Positions 33,294 through 44,507 of a stretch of 64,000 bases of DNA are shown in pieces. The stretch comes from Branchipolynoe longqiensis (Eukaryota > Annelida > Polychaeta > Phyllodocida > Polynoidae): positions 95,100,852-95,164,851 of the forward strand of contig CM059193.1 of NCBI GenBank assembly GCA_030323885.1, in the 5' to 3' direction. The translations under genes were made by a program, and so were the position numbers. Within the stretch, counting starts at the first letter, position 1; each line of letters starts with the position of its first letter. The notes under the pieces are model-generated. The model was not told where the DNA came from. It searched no databases and was given only the letters and a program-made list of their open reading frames with translations.

Positions 33294-33636
33294 TGAGACG
33301 CGATGGCCAAATGAGTTGAGCGTCCACCTCCCGTTTTGGTAGATCTCGAGATTCGAAGCCACAGGTTCGAAACCTGGTCAAGTCACATCAATGACTTAAA
33401 CATGTATATGTGTGGCTTCTAGTCAGGCGCCCGGCATGATTAGGGTAGGGCAAGGACTGGTTGGCTCAGTGTCAGGATAATGCGATTGAGTGGGATATCA
33501 GGTCATGGTACTGGTGGCCTGGTATCCCAGTGGGGCATCACTATGAAGTCACCATGAGAGCGCCATATCACAAGTCAATACCCGTCCTGTTACGACCTTA
33601 GGTGTTGCCAGGACGTAAAACTCCAACAACCAACCC
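33294..33636 (+). mobile_element. S1 tRNA-derived SINE, full length
   Basis: The copy has the head GCGATGGCCAAATGAGTTGA, a B box in GGTTCGAAACCTGG, the complete middle and the tail TAAAACTCCAACAACCAACC. Confidence 0.92.
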
Positions 33637-34360
33637 ATGATATGCTCGGTAGAGCCTAGGTCGCACCGTGCGCTGGCTGGTGCTCGAAGTTCCAGTACGC
33701 TGTCCGTTTGAGGGAAGGCCGGGCCGAACTCTGACAGCTTTAATGCAGTTGCGCCTGCAGCCCAGGCTGCTCAGGTCACTAGTTTTTCGCCCAGCGTGGA
33801 GCAACATATGAATGGTCATTATGTAATGTATAAGGTATTATGTCAGTATAAATGGTCATAAGGGAATTACTTGTTTTACATTGTACTAATTATTATATAC
33901 AAGACCTCATCGACCTGACACATGTGACCAGTGGTGCCACCACCGGCCCGCCCCATTCCTAACGGACGCGCCACACACACTCAGTCGCCCCGGAGGATTG
34001 TTTCTTAGTTTTGACTTCTCTTATTTCTCTGAGCCGGATTTATAGTGTGTATAACATATTATGCAGATATAAATGCAGATATTATTATCGTGATTATTGT
34101 GGTACACATTATTGTCCAATCACTGGCCAGCTTGCAATTGCTACGTATGAGTACTAGTGGCGCCACCGGCGGGGGACTGTGGCAGTTCGCACGGCAAACC
34201 CAACATACTCGCTGCAGGAAGTTCAAACTGTTGCATCCGGTAGAGCCTATAGTTGTGCTCAGGCAAGACGCAAAGAACTAGGGGCCTCATATTGCCAATC
34301 ATAGTCCCAACCAATGTCATATTCTCCCTCATCTGAGACTCTTTTGTCAGTTATTTTTTG
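33637..34360. other. Unique stretch, no gene recognised
   Basis: No long codon-like frame or known repeat. GC content varies from AT-rich (33830-33900) to a GC-rich patch (34150-34190). Confidence 0.45.
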
Positions 34361-34365
34361 CAAGC

Positions 34366-34442
34366 ACACAGACAAACACACAAACACACACACACACACA
34401 AACACACTCACAAACACGCACACACAAACAAACAAACAAACA
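34366..34442 (+). repeat. CA/ACAA microsatellite
   Basis: CACACAAACACACA-type sequence lies just downstream of the tRNA gene. Confidence 0.85.
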
Positions 34443-34482
34443 CATTGGGCTTCATAGAGAAGTCACAAACACAAATGTAAGG

Positions 34483-34488
34483 AAAAAA
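34483..34488 (-). terminator. RNA polymerase III terminator of the tRNA-Phe gene
   Basis: Six T in a row on the minus strand begin 5 bases after the discriminator base of the tRNA gene, as expected for Pol III termination. Confidence 0.8.
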
Positions 34489-34493
34489 GAAAT

Positions 34494-34565
34494 GCCCAGA
34501 CCCGGGATCGAACCGGGGACCTTTAGATCTTCAGTCTAACGCTCTCCCAACTGAGCTATCGAGGC
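34494..34565 (-). tRNA. tRNA-Phe(GAA): tRNA-Phe (anticodon GAA)
   Basis: The 72-base gene supplies phenylalanine tRNA for cytosolic translation. All arms follow the animal tRNA-Phe pattern: the D arm GCTC/GAGC with AGTTGGGA loop, the anticodon arm TTAGA-CTGAAGA-TCTAA with GAA, the variable loop AGGTC, and the T arm CCCGG-TTCGATC-CCGGG. The discriminator at 34493 is A, and no intron is present. The acceptor stem GCCTCGA/TCTGGGC contains one G.U wobble at pair 4 and a C-U mismatch at pair 5, which differs from the usual stem. A T6 terminator follows. It is not embedded in an S1-S4 repeat. It is either a functional gene or a slightly eroded copy; I favour functional because the A and B boxes are perfect. 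Confidence 0.93.
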
Positions 34566-35130
34566 TTCATTAATAATGTTCTGTTCATTAGGATCACAAG
34601 AATTTGTTGCGAAGAGAAGCAAACATACATATTCGTGTTGATGTATGTAGGTATATCAGTAATATATCAGTGTGATTCAATATTTGATCAGATATGTCAA
34701 ACACGTTTCCTTGTCCATACACATGCGACTCGAATGTGTAAGTTCCAATGATGTGCACCACAAACATGTTAATGCAACTAACATACTAGGCCTTCTTACC
34801 AATACAAAACACTACACATTTTAGAATTCCTAACCACAACTAGACTGTATCACCTGTTGTAATCTTAGCTATGTTTTGTGACTTAAATTGTGCTGTCAGT
34901 TGACACAAATTCAACCACGTCAAATTTACATCTGAGCTCATCCTTGCAGTCATTTGACACACATCTGACCAGCTGAGATTTTCATATAAATTTCAACGCA
35001 AACATATAAATGTGATTAATATACGTGTTTTGTAAAACAATAAATACAACTAATTTGTTTACCATAAATATGGCCCTTACTGTCAATATGATGCTCAACC
35101 ATCACCTGGCGACTTTATAGTGCTGCCCCA
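34566..35130. other. AT-rich unique stretch
   Basis: No coding signature. A 24-base piece at about 35109-35132 (GCGACTTTATAGTGCTGCCC) matches the middle of S1 on the minus strand. Confidence 0.5.
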
Positions 35131-35134
35131 CGTG

Positions 35135-35310
35135 ACATTTAATCACTGTATGAATACAACCTGTGACCTTGGTCCTTTCATGACGTCAGGTGACTTTGAA
35201 TGGGAGTATGAATACAACCCGTGACCTTGGTCCATTCATGCAGTAACATGACCTTTAATGACAGTATAAATACAAAGGATGACCTTGGTCCAGTTCTTTG
35301 ACTGTCATTA
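35135..35310 (+). repeat. 58-bp repeat, 3 copies
   Basis: TGACCTTGGTCC recurs at 35164, 35222 and 35280 with flanking TGAATACAACC and GTGACTTTGAATG blocks. Confidence 0.85.
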
Positions 35311-36408
35311 CGTCCAGTCGCGTTCATTAATGTATGATGGTACATGAATACGTGACGTCACATGTGTCCTGTTCGCAGACCTTTAAGGCTGTGGTTTATG
35401 GTCTCGATTTCCCGCCCAGCGTCCCTTTAATAACAACAGGTGGCGGTGAATGAAGCTCTGCTGAGAACTTTGCATCGGCACACCTTCAAAGGTTGCTTGC
35501 AGGGCCCGGATGATATTGCAATTATAAGACACACTCCTCCCCCCCCCCCTCCCCCACCCTTCCCCGACCATCACCAACAGGAGCAGTGCACTCTCTCACA
35601 CAGGAGTACAGGATTCACCGCCAAGCTCTCACAAAATGTTGTCTGCTCTCTGTAATGACCATATGCCCTCATTAATCACGCTTACACACGACACTAGTGC
35701 AGGTTCTAGCAAGTATTGTCTGCTCCCAGTAAATCTCGTCTGCTTTGGTTAGTTGGGTTATAGAGAATAGTGACTTTTCTACTAAGGCGTCTGCTTTGGT
35801 TACAGAGAATTGCGCCGCTTGCACCAAATGTCGTCTGTGCACAGCACAATGGCTGCTGCCGATATAGATTGTGAGTTTTGACTGAATATTCCACTGGAAA
35901 CCGTCTGAATCGACATGGACATTAAATATTGAATGTTATTATACCGAATCAGGGCTTTCGATTAATTATAGATTTCGATATAAACAGTGCATGGAAAATA
36001 TAGTGTTACAAATTAGGGGACAATGTAGTTATCGACATTGGAATAATATATACCAGATATACGATGGAATTATTTATATGAGTCATTTTGAAACGGAAGT
36101 GCTTAGGAAGACGAATTTTACTTGATTTGATTACTCTTTCATTACTGAGCAAAGTGCAAACATCATCAACCAAAGTAGAAAGATTTTCAGCTAGACTGGA
36201 CGCTGCATGCACAGAGTACACACAGCGCCACACAAGGGGTGCTGAGCAGGTGAGGAACTAATTCGGTAATTAACCCGCTACTAGCCAATCAACGCTGACC
36301 CTTGAGTACGTAACTAAAGCAATGAGCAGACGACAATTTGAACACTGCAGCTGGATTCCCGCCATGAACACTTGGACCAAAGGAACTTCAAAGTGGTATT
36401 AATGATAT
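35311..36408. other. Unique stretch, no gene recognised
   Basis: A C-run (35539-35559) and diverged TCTGCTTTGGTTA direct repeats (35738, 35790) are the only structures I see. Confidence 0.5.
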
Positions 36409-36595
36409 TGGTTAGTTATTGGAGTTGTACGTCCTGATAACATATAAGGTCATATCAGAACAGGTACCGACTTGTGACAGTGCACACTCATGGCGACGTC
36501 TTCGTGCTGCCCCACTGGGAGACCTCTCCGCCAACACCATGAGCTGATATCCCACTCTGTCATATTATCCTGAAACTGAGCCAACCCGTCTTAAT
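36409..36595 (-). mobile_element. S1 SINE, 3' half
   Basis: The tail GTTAGTTATTGGAGTTGTAC and the second half to GAGCCAACCCGTC are present. The tRNA-like head is missing and the copy joins an S3 fragment. Confidence 0.82.
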
Positions 36596-36596
36596 G

Positions 36597-36709
36597 TTAT
36601 TGTAATGGTCTGTGCTGACCTCTCATGGTAGGGACCACGGAGATACGTAGGCATTAGTAGGGTGATTGCATCAAGGAGTCTAGGGGGTGTAATCGTTAGC
36701 AACTGGTCC
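36597..36709 (+). mobile_element. S3 SINE fragment
   Basis: GTGCTGACCTCTCATGGTAG to CTAGGGGGTGTAATCGTTAG matches the S3 leader and A box. It stops before the B box and joins S2. Confidence 0.7.
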
Positions 36710-36910
36710 ATCAAAGGCTGTTGTATGTGTTGTCCCCTCTGTGGGAAAGTGCATATAACAGACCCCTTGCTGCTTATGGGAAAGAGTAGCCTATGTGGCG
36801 GCAGCAGGTTTTGTCCAAAGAAATATGTCAGAATGACCATATGCTTGATGTCCAATAGCCGACGATGAAAATCAATGTGCTCTAGATGTGTCGTTAAATA
36901 AAACAAGCCT
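36710..36910 (+). mobile_element. S2 SINE, 3' part
   Basis: The sequence includes GGTCCATCAAAGGCTG, GGGAAAGTGCATATAACAGA, GGCGGCAGCAGG and the end GTGCTCTAGATGTGTCGTTA with AATAAAAC. The tRNA-like head is absent. Confidence 0.85.
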
Positions 36911-36951
36911 TAATTCTTTTTAGAAAATCCTCACCAAATAACCCTTACAGA

Positions 36952-37008
36952 TTGGTTGTTGGAGTTTATGGCCTGGCAACATCTAAGGTCATCTCAGGAC
37001 GGGCCCTT
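36952..37008 (-). mobile_element. S1 SINE, tail fragment
   Basis: TTGGTTGTTGGAGTTTATGG and CATCTAAGGTCATCTCAGGA match the 3' end of S1. Confidence 0.75.
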
Positions 37009-37131
37009 ACAGGAATCTTGATAGCCACCAAGGTCACTATATTTATAGTGGCATTATTCTAGAGTTGACAGCTTTATATGATGGCTAACTTTACTTATGA
37101 TATAAGCTGACCTAAGTAGCAGTACCTGTCA

Positions 37132-38046
37132 GCAATGGCCTACACAATAGTGACAGCAACGCCTCAATGCATCAACTCAACAACCTCATCATGCCTTACC
37201 AAACTGTATGAAAACAACTAGAGGGCAATGGCCTACACAATAGTGACAGCAACGCCTCAATGCATCAACTCAACAACCTCATGCCTCACCACACTGTGTG
37301 AAACCAACTAGAGGGCAATGGCCTACACAATAGTGACAGCAACGCCTCAATGCATCAACTCAACAACCTCATCATGCCTTACCAAACTGTATGAAAACAA
37401 CTAGAGGGCAATGGCCTACACAATAGTGACAGCAACGCCTCAATGCATCAACTCAACAACCTCATGCCTCACCACACTGTGTGAAACCAACTAGAGGGCA
37501 ATGGCCTACACAATAGTGACAGCAACGCCTCAATGCATCAACTCAACAACCTCATCATGCCTTACCAAACTGTATGAAAACAACTAGAGGGCAATGGCCT
37601 ACACAATAGTGACAGCAACGCCTCAATGCATCAACTCAACAACCTCATGCCTCACCACACTGTGTGAAACCAACTAGAGGGCAATGGCCTACACAATAGT
37701 GACAGCAACGCCTCAATGCATCAACTCAACAACCTCATCATGCCTTACCAAACTGTATGAAAACAACTAGAGGGCAATGGCCTACACAATAGTGACAGCA
37801 ACGCCTCAATGCATCAACTCAACAACCTCATGCCTCACCACACTGTGTGAACCAACTAGAGGGCAATGGCCTACACAATAGTGACAGCAACGCCTCAATG
37901 CATCAACTCAACAACCTCATGCCTCACCAAACTGTGTGAAAACAACTAGAGGGCAATGGCCTACACAATAGTGACAGCAACGCCTCAATGTATCAACTCA
38001 ACAACCTCATGCCTCACCAAACTGTGTGAAAACACCTAGAGGGCAG
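37132..38046 (+). repeat. Higher-order tandem repeat: alternating 93- and 90-bp monomers
   Basis: GCAATGGCCTACACAATAGT recurs at 37132, 37225, 37315, 37408, 37498, 37591, 37681, 37774, 37863 and 37953. The 93-bp type has CATCATGCCTTACC and TGTATGAAAACAAC; the 90-bp type has CATGCCTCACC and TGTGTGAAACCAAC. Four 183-bp dimers are followed by two 90-bp-like monomers. Confidence 0.95.
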
Positions 38047-38210
38047 AGAAGAGTTTAATAACAACTTACAAGTGTTTAAGTTGACAAAGTGGTTAAATTC
38101 AGTTTAGGCACTCTGTGACCTTCATCTATTAGGTATCATCGCATTGGTCGATATATAACCAGACCTGTAATGTTATTGGTTGAGTAATATAATCTCCCTT
38201 CTCCAAACCA

Positions 38211-38270
38211 GACGGGATGGCCGAAAGAGACCTTAGATGTTGCCTGGACATACAATTCCAACAACCAACC
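38211..38270 (+). mobile_element. S1 SINE, head fused to tail
   Basis: GACGGGATGGCCGAA (first bases of the head) is joined to GACCTTAGATGTTGCC and the tail CCAACAACCAACC. About 280 internal bases are missing. Confidence 0.85.
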
Positions 38271-38539
38271 CTTCTCCAACACACTATGACCCGTCCACAT
38301 ACCTGCATACATGTGGCAATACTATGCCCTGTTCTGATTGGTCAGTTCCTCCCTCCCCCACACACACTCACACAATGCCCGCATCGTGGCGCCCTCTATC
38401 AAAATAAGTTAACCCTTGCACATCTGTGTTCCCATCCCTGTGGTAGTCTATAAATATAAGGGGGAATATAGGGAAGTGATGTTCACATGGAAATCACGTC
38501 AGCTGAAAAATGAAGAAAGACAACTAAACATGACTCAAA
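38271..38539. other. Short unique spacer
   Basis: A TATAAATATAAGGGGG TATA-like motif lies near 38449. Nothing else is recognised. Confidence 0.45.
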
Positions 38540-38863
38540 TTAAAGCTGCACAGTCCGATGGTTTTGAGTTTCTGTCATTTTCTGAGATAAATATATTAGT
38601 TTGAAGTAAGTTTTATTTTAAATGGCTAACTTTTGAGATATTGGTACTGCAAGCATACACAATTAATTTAGGCAAGCACATCAAAACTCTGACACCATAG
38701 GCTTCTGCAGTAACATGTTCTATTAAATAGGCTCGGTATTCCATTTTATGTGGCGACACATGTTTGATAGGTGCACCAGTATTTAAGTTACAAATGTAGA
38801 ATCAAATCTATATCATTGGTTGGTTTTGAAAATGTGACGCTTCATCGGACTATGCAGCTTTAA
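38540..38863 (+). mobile_element. TTAA-flanked MITE, full length (324 bp)
   Basis: The ends TTAAAGCTGCACAGTCCGAT and the inverse of TTAAAGCTGCATAGTCCGAT match at 19 of 20 positions. The body is the same as at 30802-31155, shorter by small deletions near the left end. Confidence 0.88.
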
Positions 38864-39084
38864 ACAACAACAGATCAGGGCGTCTGTCCAATTAATTCCC
38901 TTTTCACTTCATCAAAGCCCTGAGCTGGTGTGTGGCAGGCATGTCATTCGTCTTGCACTATTGAGGGTTATATGTGATTAAGGGTAGTACATCACTGCAT
39001 GCAGACATTACTCTTAATCCTTCATATATAGGTGTATATATGTGCTCTATAGCCTGTTATGCGAATATAAACTTGGACACTAAT
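38864..39084. other. Short unique spacer
   Basis: Nothing recognised. Confidence 0.5.
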
Positions 39085-39698
39085 GGCCCTGTCACACTAC
39101 GACGTTTCTCACCGGCGACCCATCAGCGTTGAAAATATAATTAAAGCGTCGAGAAACGTTAATCTTTTAGGGTAAATATGGGGAAATTGGACGTTGGCAC
39201 AGTGTGTCAGTAGCGTGTTATTAGCGCGCGGCCAACATGTGTCGACACGTGTGGAAAATAAAAAAAATAAAAAAAAGTTTGGTGCGACGGCATCATATGA
39301 ACTTAGATGTAGCTAGGGTGTAAAACAACAAAGCAACCATTTGGCACAACGTGTGGGAATGACCCTCACGCACGCACGGCGTCTGCCTAGCATTCGCATA
39401 ACGATCTTCCAGCACTGTCGACGTGCTTCTGACGTCGCCATAATATTGGCAACCACGCGTTGACGCGCGTTGTCGGTCATCGCGCTTTTTTGACATGCTA
39501 AAAACATCTAGCGACCTGCTACGCTCGCCGACGTCCTCTGGCGACTGTCAACATCCAGGATAGTGTACCGACGTGTACCGACGTTTGCATAACATCCCCC
39601 TAACGTTTCGCGATGTTTCCCAACGTTTCCCGACATTTGGGCAAAAAATTACACACATCGATGCGCATTGGAGAGAAGCATCGTAGTGTGACAGGGCT
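39085..39698. mobile_element. TIR element (about 614 bp) with perfect 17-bp ends
   Basis: GCCCTGTCACACTACGA at 39086-39102 is exactly inverted at 39681-39697. The interior has GACGTTT/CGACGT-type subterminal repeats on both sides and an S1 tail remnant at 39296-39338. No transposase frame is present. Confidence 0.82.
39296..39338 (+). mobile_element. S1 SINE tail remnant inside the TIR element
   Basis: ACTTAGATGTAGCTAGGGTG and TAAAACAACAAAGCAACC match the S1 3' end. Confidence 0.6.
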
Positions 39699-40304
39699 AT
39701 AACCCTCACCGTTAAACGACCTGCAGGCGTTAGAACCAACAACATAGAGGCATGGAAGGCAATGTATTATTATCCATTATTATCCATTATGATCCACTAT
39801 TATCCATTTATTTGCTCCGTTCCTTCCGTTCTGTGATTGGTTGCGCCACCACCGCCCCAAACCATAACTACGGGCGGGCACATTGTTGTTCGCGCCCGAG
39901 AATTTATATGTGATGTATAACGCATAATACAAGTATAAATACAAGGGTAACATGTACATGTTATAGTTCTTCTGTGGCACATTGATGGAGTACCCCCCCG
40001 CCCCGGATGTCTGGATAATTGCTGGATGGGTGCCCGCCTCGCGACACACACATATAATGACATCATATTAAGAAGGACATTCTTTCTAAGTGTGCATATA
40101 TAAGAATGTTGTTGTAAATATATGTTTGAAATCCTATTTCAGGATTATATGTGAGGCTGTTGCGGTAACTGTGAGTGCTATTTATAGATCGCTAGGTGTT
40201 CCTTTATGGGTGATTTCTTTGAGGGATTAGTGAAATAGAGATGACTTACATCCTCATCCATCACCGCACCCACACAGACTGCGTACTCTCACACATACAT
40301 TCAC
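39699..40304. other. Unique AT-rich stretch
   Basis: A short TATTATCCAT repeat lies at 39765-39810. Overlapping short minus-strand frames around 39780-40066 show no family signature. Confidence 0.5.
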
Positions 40305-40634
40305 CGGGCGTGGTAGTCGAATCGATAGAGCGCAGGCCTCACGTGTGAGATATCGCGAGTTTGGTTCCATGTCCATTCAAACCAATGACTTATGACATTG
40401 ATACTCGTCACTTTCGGGCCTTATGCGCAGCATTAACAGGATAGGGTGAGTACTGGTTAGGTCAGTGTAAGGATAATGTGACTAAGTTACATATCAGGTC
40501 ATGGTGCCAGCTGCCTGATATCCCAATGGGGCAGCACTATCAATTTGCCATGAGTGTGCATTATCATATTCGATACCCTTCCTGACATGACCTTAGATGT
40601 TGCGAGGGTGTGAAACTCGAATAATCAACCAACC
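40305..40634 (+). mobile_element. S1 SINE with a variant tRNA-like head
   Basis: The head GGGCGTGGTAGTCGAATCGA with TAGAGCGCAGGCCTCACGTG differs from the common S1 head but resembles that at 21672. The middle and the tail AATAATCAACCAACC are S1-type. Confidence 0.83.
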
Positions 40635-40639
40635 ACATA

Positions 40640-41420
40640 AATTCACACTCACCCAACCCCACACACGCACCCACCCCACATACTATGTACCCGCACACAT
40701 TGCGATACACGCGATCATGACCACGCGCATACACACGCGCACACGCACACACGCACACACACGCACACGCGCACACGCACATACGCACACACATGCACAC
40801 GCACACATGCGCACACGCACACACGCACACACACACCCATGTACACACACCCGCACACATGCACACATGTGCACACGCATACACACACGCGCATACATGC
40901 ACACACACTCACACACGCATACCCACACGCATGCATAGACACAAACACACAAACACACACACATACACTCACCCACACACGTGTACACACACATGCACAC
41001 ATGCGCACACAAACACATGTACACATGCACACACATAGACAATGCATACACGCACACATGCGCACACGCACCCACGCTCACACGCACACACAAATGTACA
41101 CATGTACATATGCGCACACGCACACACGCGCACACAGGTTCACACACAAATCCACACACACGAACCCACCACCCAGAAACACGCACATCGACAACCAACC
41201 ACACCCACTCACACACTCACACCCACTCACACCCACACTCACACCCACTCACACTCACACCCACACACACTCACATCCCACCACTTCATCCCGACCCAAC
41301 CCCCACACACCCACACACACCAGCCACCCCTTCAAACAAACAAATGCCACACATGCTCACGCACACACCGCCGTATCTACCCTCTTACCCGCACACTTAC
41401 ATACACATGCACAGAGAAGG
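40640..41420 (+). repeat. ACACGCACAC microsatellite-rich tract
   Basis: Long CACACGCACACA and CATGCACACA runs occur, turning into CACACTCACACCC at the right. All frames on both strands are open for long stretches with biased composition, so no gene is called. Confidence 0.92.
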
Positions 41421-41640
41421 TGCACTGGTGGTGCAGGGCATGATCCTGGTCACGGCACCAGTGGCATGTGAGTATTGCAAACACACGAAGCACCGCGCAC
41501 TAGCCCGCCTCCTCCTGTCTGGTGCAATCCCGGTGTCCAGGTCTGCCTGTGTGTGAGGGGAGGTGAGTGTAGCCCACCACAGTATTAACTCTGCAAACGC
41601 CACCATCTCACGGCGGCTCTTCTGGCTCGGTTTTGTAGCC
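41421..41640. other. Short unique spacer between two arrays
   Basis: Ordinary-looking sequence (GTGCAGGGCATGATCCTGGT onward) appears here. No domain is recognised in the short frames. Confidence 0.4.
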
Positions 41641-42470
41641 TCGACCCGGTGCCGACCCCGCACCTCCCCGGCGCCCGCCCCCCTTGCCCTGGCTCCCGAC
41701 CCGTCCCCGACCCTCCCTGCCCCCCCTCCCCACCCCCCTGCCGAACCCCCATCCCGCCCCCGCACCTGCTCCCGCCCACACTCCCCGCCCCGCCCTCCCT
41801 CCCCCCGACCCCTGTCACCACTCCCCGCCCCGCCCTCCCTATCCCCGAGCCCGGTCACCACTACCCCCCCCCCCCTCCCTCCCCCCGGCCCCGGTCACCA
41901 CTTTCCGCCCCGCCCTCCTTCCCCGCGGCCCCGGTCACCACTCCCCGCCCCGCCCTCCCTCTACCCGTCCCGGTCACCACTCCCCGCCCCGCCCTCCCTC
42001 TCCCCGACCGCCCGGTACCACTCCCCGCCCCGCCCTCCCTCCCCCCGGCCCCGGTACACCACTCCCTCGCCCCGCCCTCCCTCCCCCCGGCCCCGCCCCG
42101 GTCACCACATCCCCACCCTGCCCTCCCCTCCCCGGCCCCGGTCACCACTCCCAGCCCCGCCCTCCCTCACCCCGACCCTGGTCACCACTCCCCCCCACCC
42201 TCCCTCACCCCCTGGCCCCGGTCACCACTCCCCCCCGCCCCGGCCCCGGTCACCACTCCCCGCCCTCCCTCCCTCCCCCTGGCCCCGGTCACCACTCCCC
42301 ACCGCCGCCCTCCCTCCCCCCAGCAAGGTCACCACTTCCCCGCCCCGCCCTCCCTCCCCCCGCCCGGTCACCACCCCGCCCCGCCCTCCCTCCCCCGGCC
42401 CCGGTTACCACTCCCCGCCCCGCCATCCCTCCCTCCGGCCCCGGTCACCACCCCGGCCCGCCCCGGCCAC
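41640..42470 (+). repeat. C-rich minisatellite of about 40 bp
   Basis: Units contain CCCCGGTCACCACTCCCCGC and CCCGCCCTCCCTCCCC with indels in C runs. About 18 copies lie between 41810 and 42460. Confidence 0.9.
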
Positions 42471-43188
42471 CTGAGACGGCACCCAAGGACCATCAATAAA
42501 TCACTAGCCGCATCTGCAGAATTTCAACACTTCTAACCATAAAGTACCGCCCGGCATGCACCTCGCCTAAGAACCGCCGATAGAGGCAAGGCAGAAGTTG
42601 TTAAGTGTCAATAGTTGTGAGGTGTCCAGATAAGGTGCCAAGCAGGGGCACCATTAAAGGATAACCAGTTTACGGATACTTATACTCGTATAATGCTTAT
42701 ACAGCACATATTATGGATTGCACACACAAACACAAAGCAGATATACATCGAGCAAATACTCTCTGGCTGGTCAAACGTACCTTCTGTTCTTTATTTTAGT
42801 CGAACATTCAGCAGCAGCAAGTGCCTCACAGACGCAGACGGGCTGCTTATAAACCCCTCCACGGCTTGATACTAGCCATAGCTGCCTGCAGACAGCAATG
42901 CACACCCATGCTGCTCAAGCTACCTCAGACGCAATGAACCAGACAACTTACTCAGGTTCCCAGAATCTCCCGACCCCAGTTCCATTGTCATAATACTGAT
43001 ATAAACCCCATTTTATACCACACATATAATATGTATGGGTGTGTTTTAAAGAGGGCGTCAAAACCTTTTGAATTCTTCAAGTTGACGCTCTAATACTACC
43101 TTAGTAGTAGATTAGTTATGTGTATATTCCTTGCTTGGTCTGAAATATTTTTATTGCAGATAATTGGTCTTCCCCATTCCACTTCTCC
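42471..43188. other. Unique stretch, no gene recognised
   Basis: No coding signature. ACTTATACTCGTATAATGCT (about 42678) weakly resembles a segment near 56815. Confidence 0.45.
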
Positions 43189-43335
43189 TTGCCCTGTCCC
43201 AATAATAGCCAGCGATATCCTAGGTGCCAACATGTACTATCAGTATAAGTCCTTGGTTTAACTCAACCGGGAATCGAGTCAAAGGCCTACCGTTCGAGAA
43301 GCAGGCGGCCTACACAATAGCCCATCCTGTCACGT
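43189..43335 (-). mobile_element. S1 SINE, diverged 5' half
   Basis: CCTTGCCCTGTCCCAATAAT, GGTTTAACTCAACCGGGAAT and the head-like CCTACCGTTCGAGAAGCAGG match the first half of S1 at low identity. Confidence 0.6.
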
Positions 43336-43821
43336 TCTCAACTTAGCAACACGCAATAGTAGTCGTTTCAAATACCACACTACGGTATTTAAAAGCAATC
43401 CTCAGTCTTGTACATCAAAGCAATTAGATGGCTGTTATTCTCGTCACGTAATCCCTCAGAGAAGGGATAATCCCGTGTCTCTGCGACTGTTCATTTCGTG
43501 GCGTTGATGGCTCCTATAAATCCTTCTTGGTGCTGGAAGTAATCTCCACATCCTTTACACTTTAAGTTATTATTTTCATATTTCGCTTAGTCAAATGTAG
43601 TTTATGTAGTGAACACTTTCTTGTCATTGGAGGGAAACTGGTATTCCTGCCATTTGATGTTATTACAGTTTCTGAGATTATTTACTTCATCTTGTATAAT
43701 TGTCAGTAATTGTATGTAAAATGAAAGTAGGTCACAATATTTAAAAAAAGAGAAAGCACGTGATATAATACAGACATATATATATATATATATATATATA
43801 TAGCACGTGCTATAATTCTAT
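43336..43821. other. Unique stretch ending in a (TA)n run
   Basis: An uninterrupted TA run lies at about 43777-43802. GCACGTGATATAATA before it and TAGCACGTGCTATAAT after it form a short inverted pair. Confidence 0.55.
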
Positions 43822-44080
43822 TTAAAGCTGCATAGTCGGATGAAACATCAACTGTCCAAAGCCAAAACAATTATCTAGATTTGATTCTACACATTTACCT
43901 TAAATACTGATGCATCTATTAACCATTTATAGCCAGCTAGAAGGGGATACCGATGCCATTTAATAGAACCTAAAGCCTCTGGTGACAGAGTTTTGGCGTG
44001 TTTGCCCAAACTAATTTGACATGCTTGCACTTCAAATATCTCAAAACGTAGCCACTTAACATAGAAGTAAAAAGGAAAGT
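43822..44080 (-). mobile_element. TTAA-type MITE, one end truncated by S2
   Basis: It starts TTAAAGCTGCATAGTCGGAT and follows the reverse order of the 30.8-kb copy. The other end is missing where the S2 SINE begins. Confidence 0.83.
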
Positions 44081-44406
44081 GTCTTTTATTTAATGATGCC
44101 TCTAGAGCACTTTGATTGATATCATTTACTATTGGAAGTCAAACATATGGTCACTCTGACACACTTCTTTGGAAGAAACCTGCTGCCGCCACATAGGCTG
44201 CTCTTTCCGATAAGTACCAACGGCTCTTTTATATGCACTTTCCCACAGACAGGACAGCACATATGAAATCCTTAGGTGAACCAGTTGTGGACCACTAGTT
44301 GGAACGGAAAATAGCCTAATCTGCAAATGGATCGACTGAGAAGGATCGATAGGATGACCCACACCTTCACAGGTGGACACTCTACCACCTGAGCTACGTC
44401 CGGCTC
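44081..44406 (-). mobile_element. S2 tRNA-derived SINE, full length
   Basis: On the minus strand the head is GCCGGACGTAGCTCAGGTGG with TAGAGTGTCCACCTGTGAAG, followed by CTATTTTCCGTTCCAACTAG, GGGAAAGTGCATATAAAAGA, GGCGGCAGCAGG and the end TTAAATAAAAGAC. The A box is clear, the B box weak. This is the best S2 copy here. Confidence 0.9.
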
Positions 44407-44507
44407 TCGAGGAACAATAACCAAACACCATATTGGTTGCAAAATGGTTATGATGATACCGGAAGTTAGGATCATGTTACTTAAGTTGCGCATCGGAAAA
44501 TCAGCGT

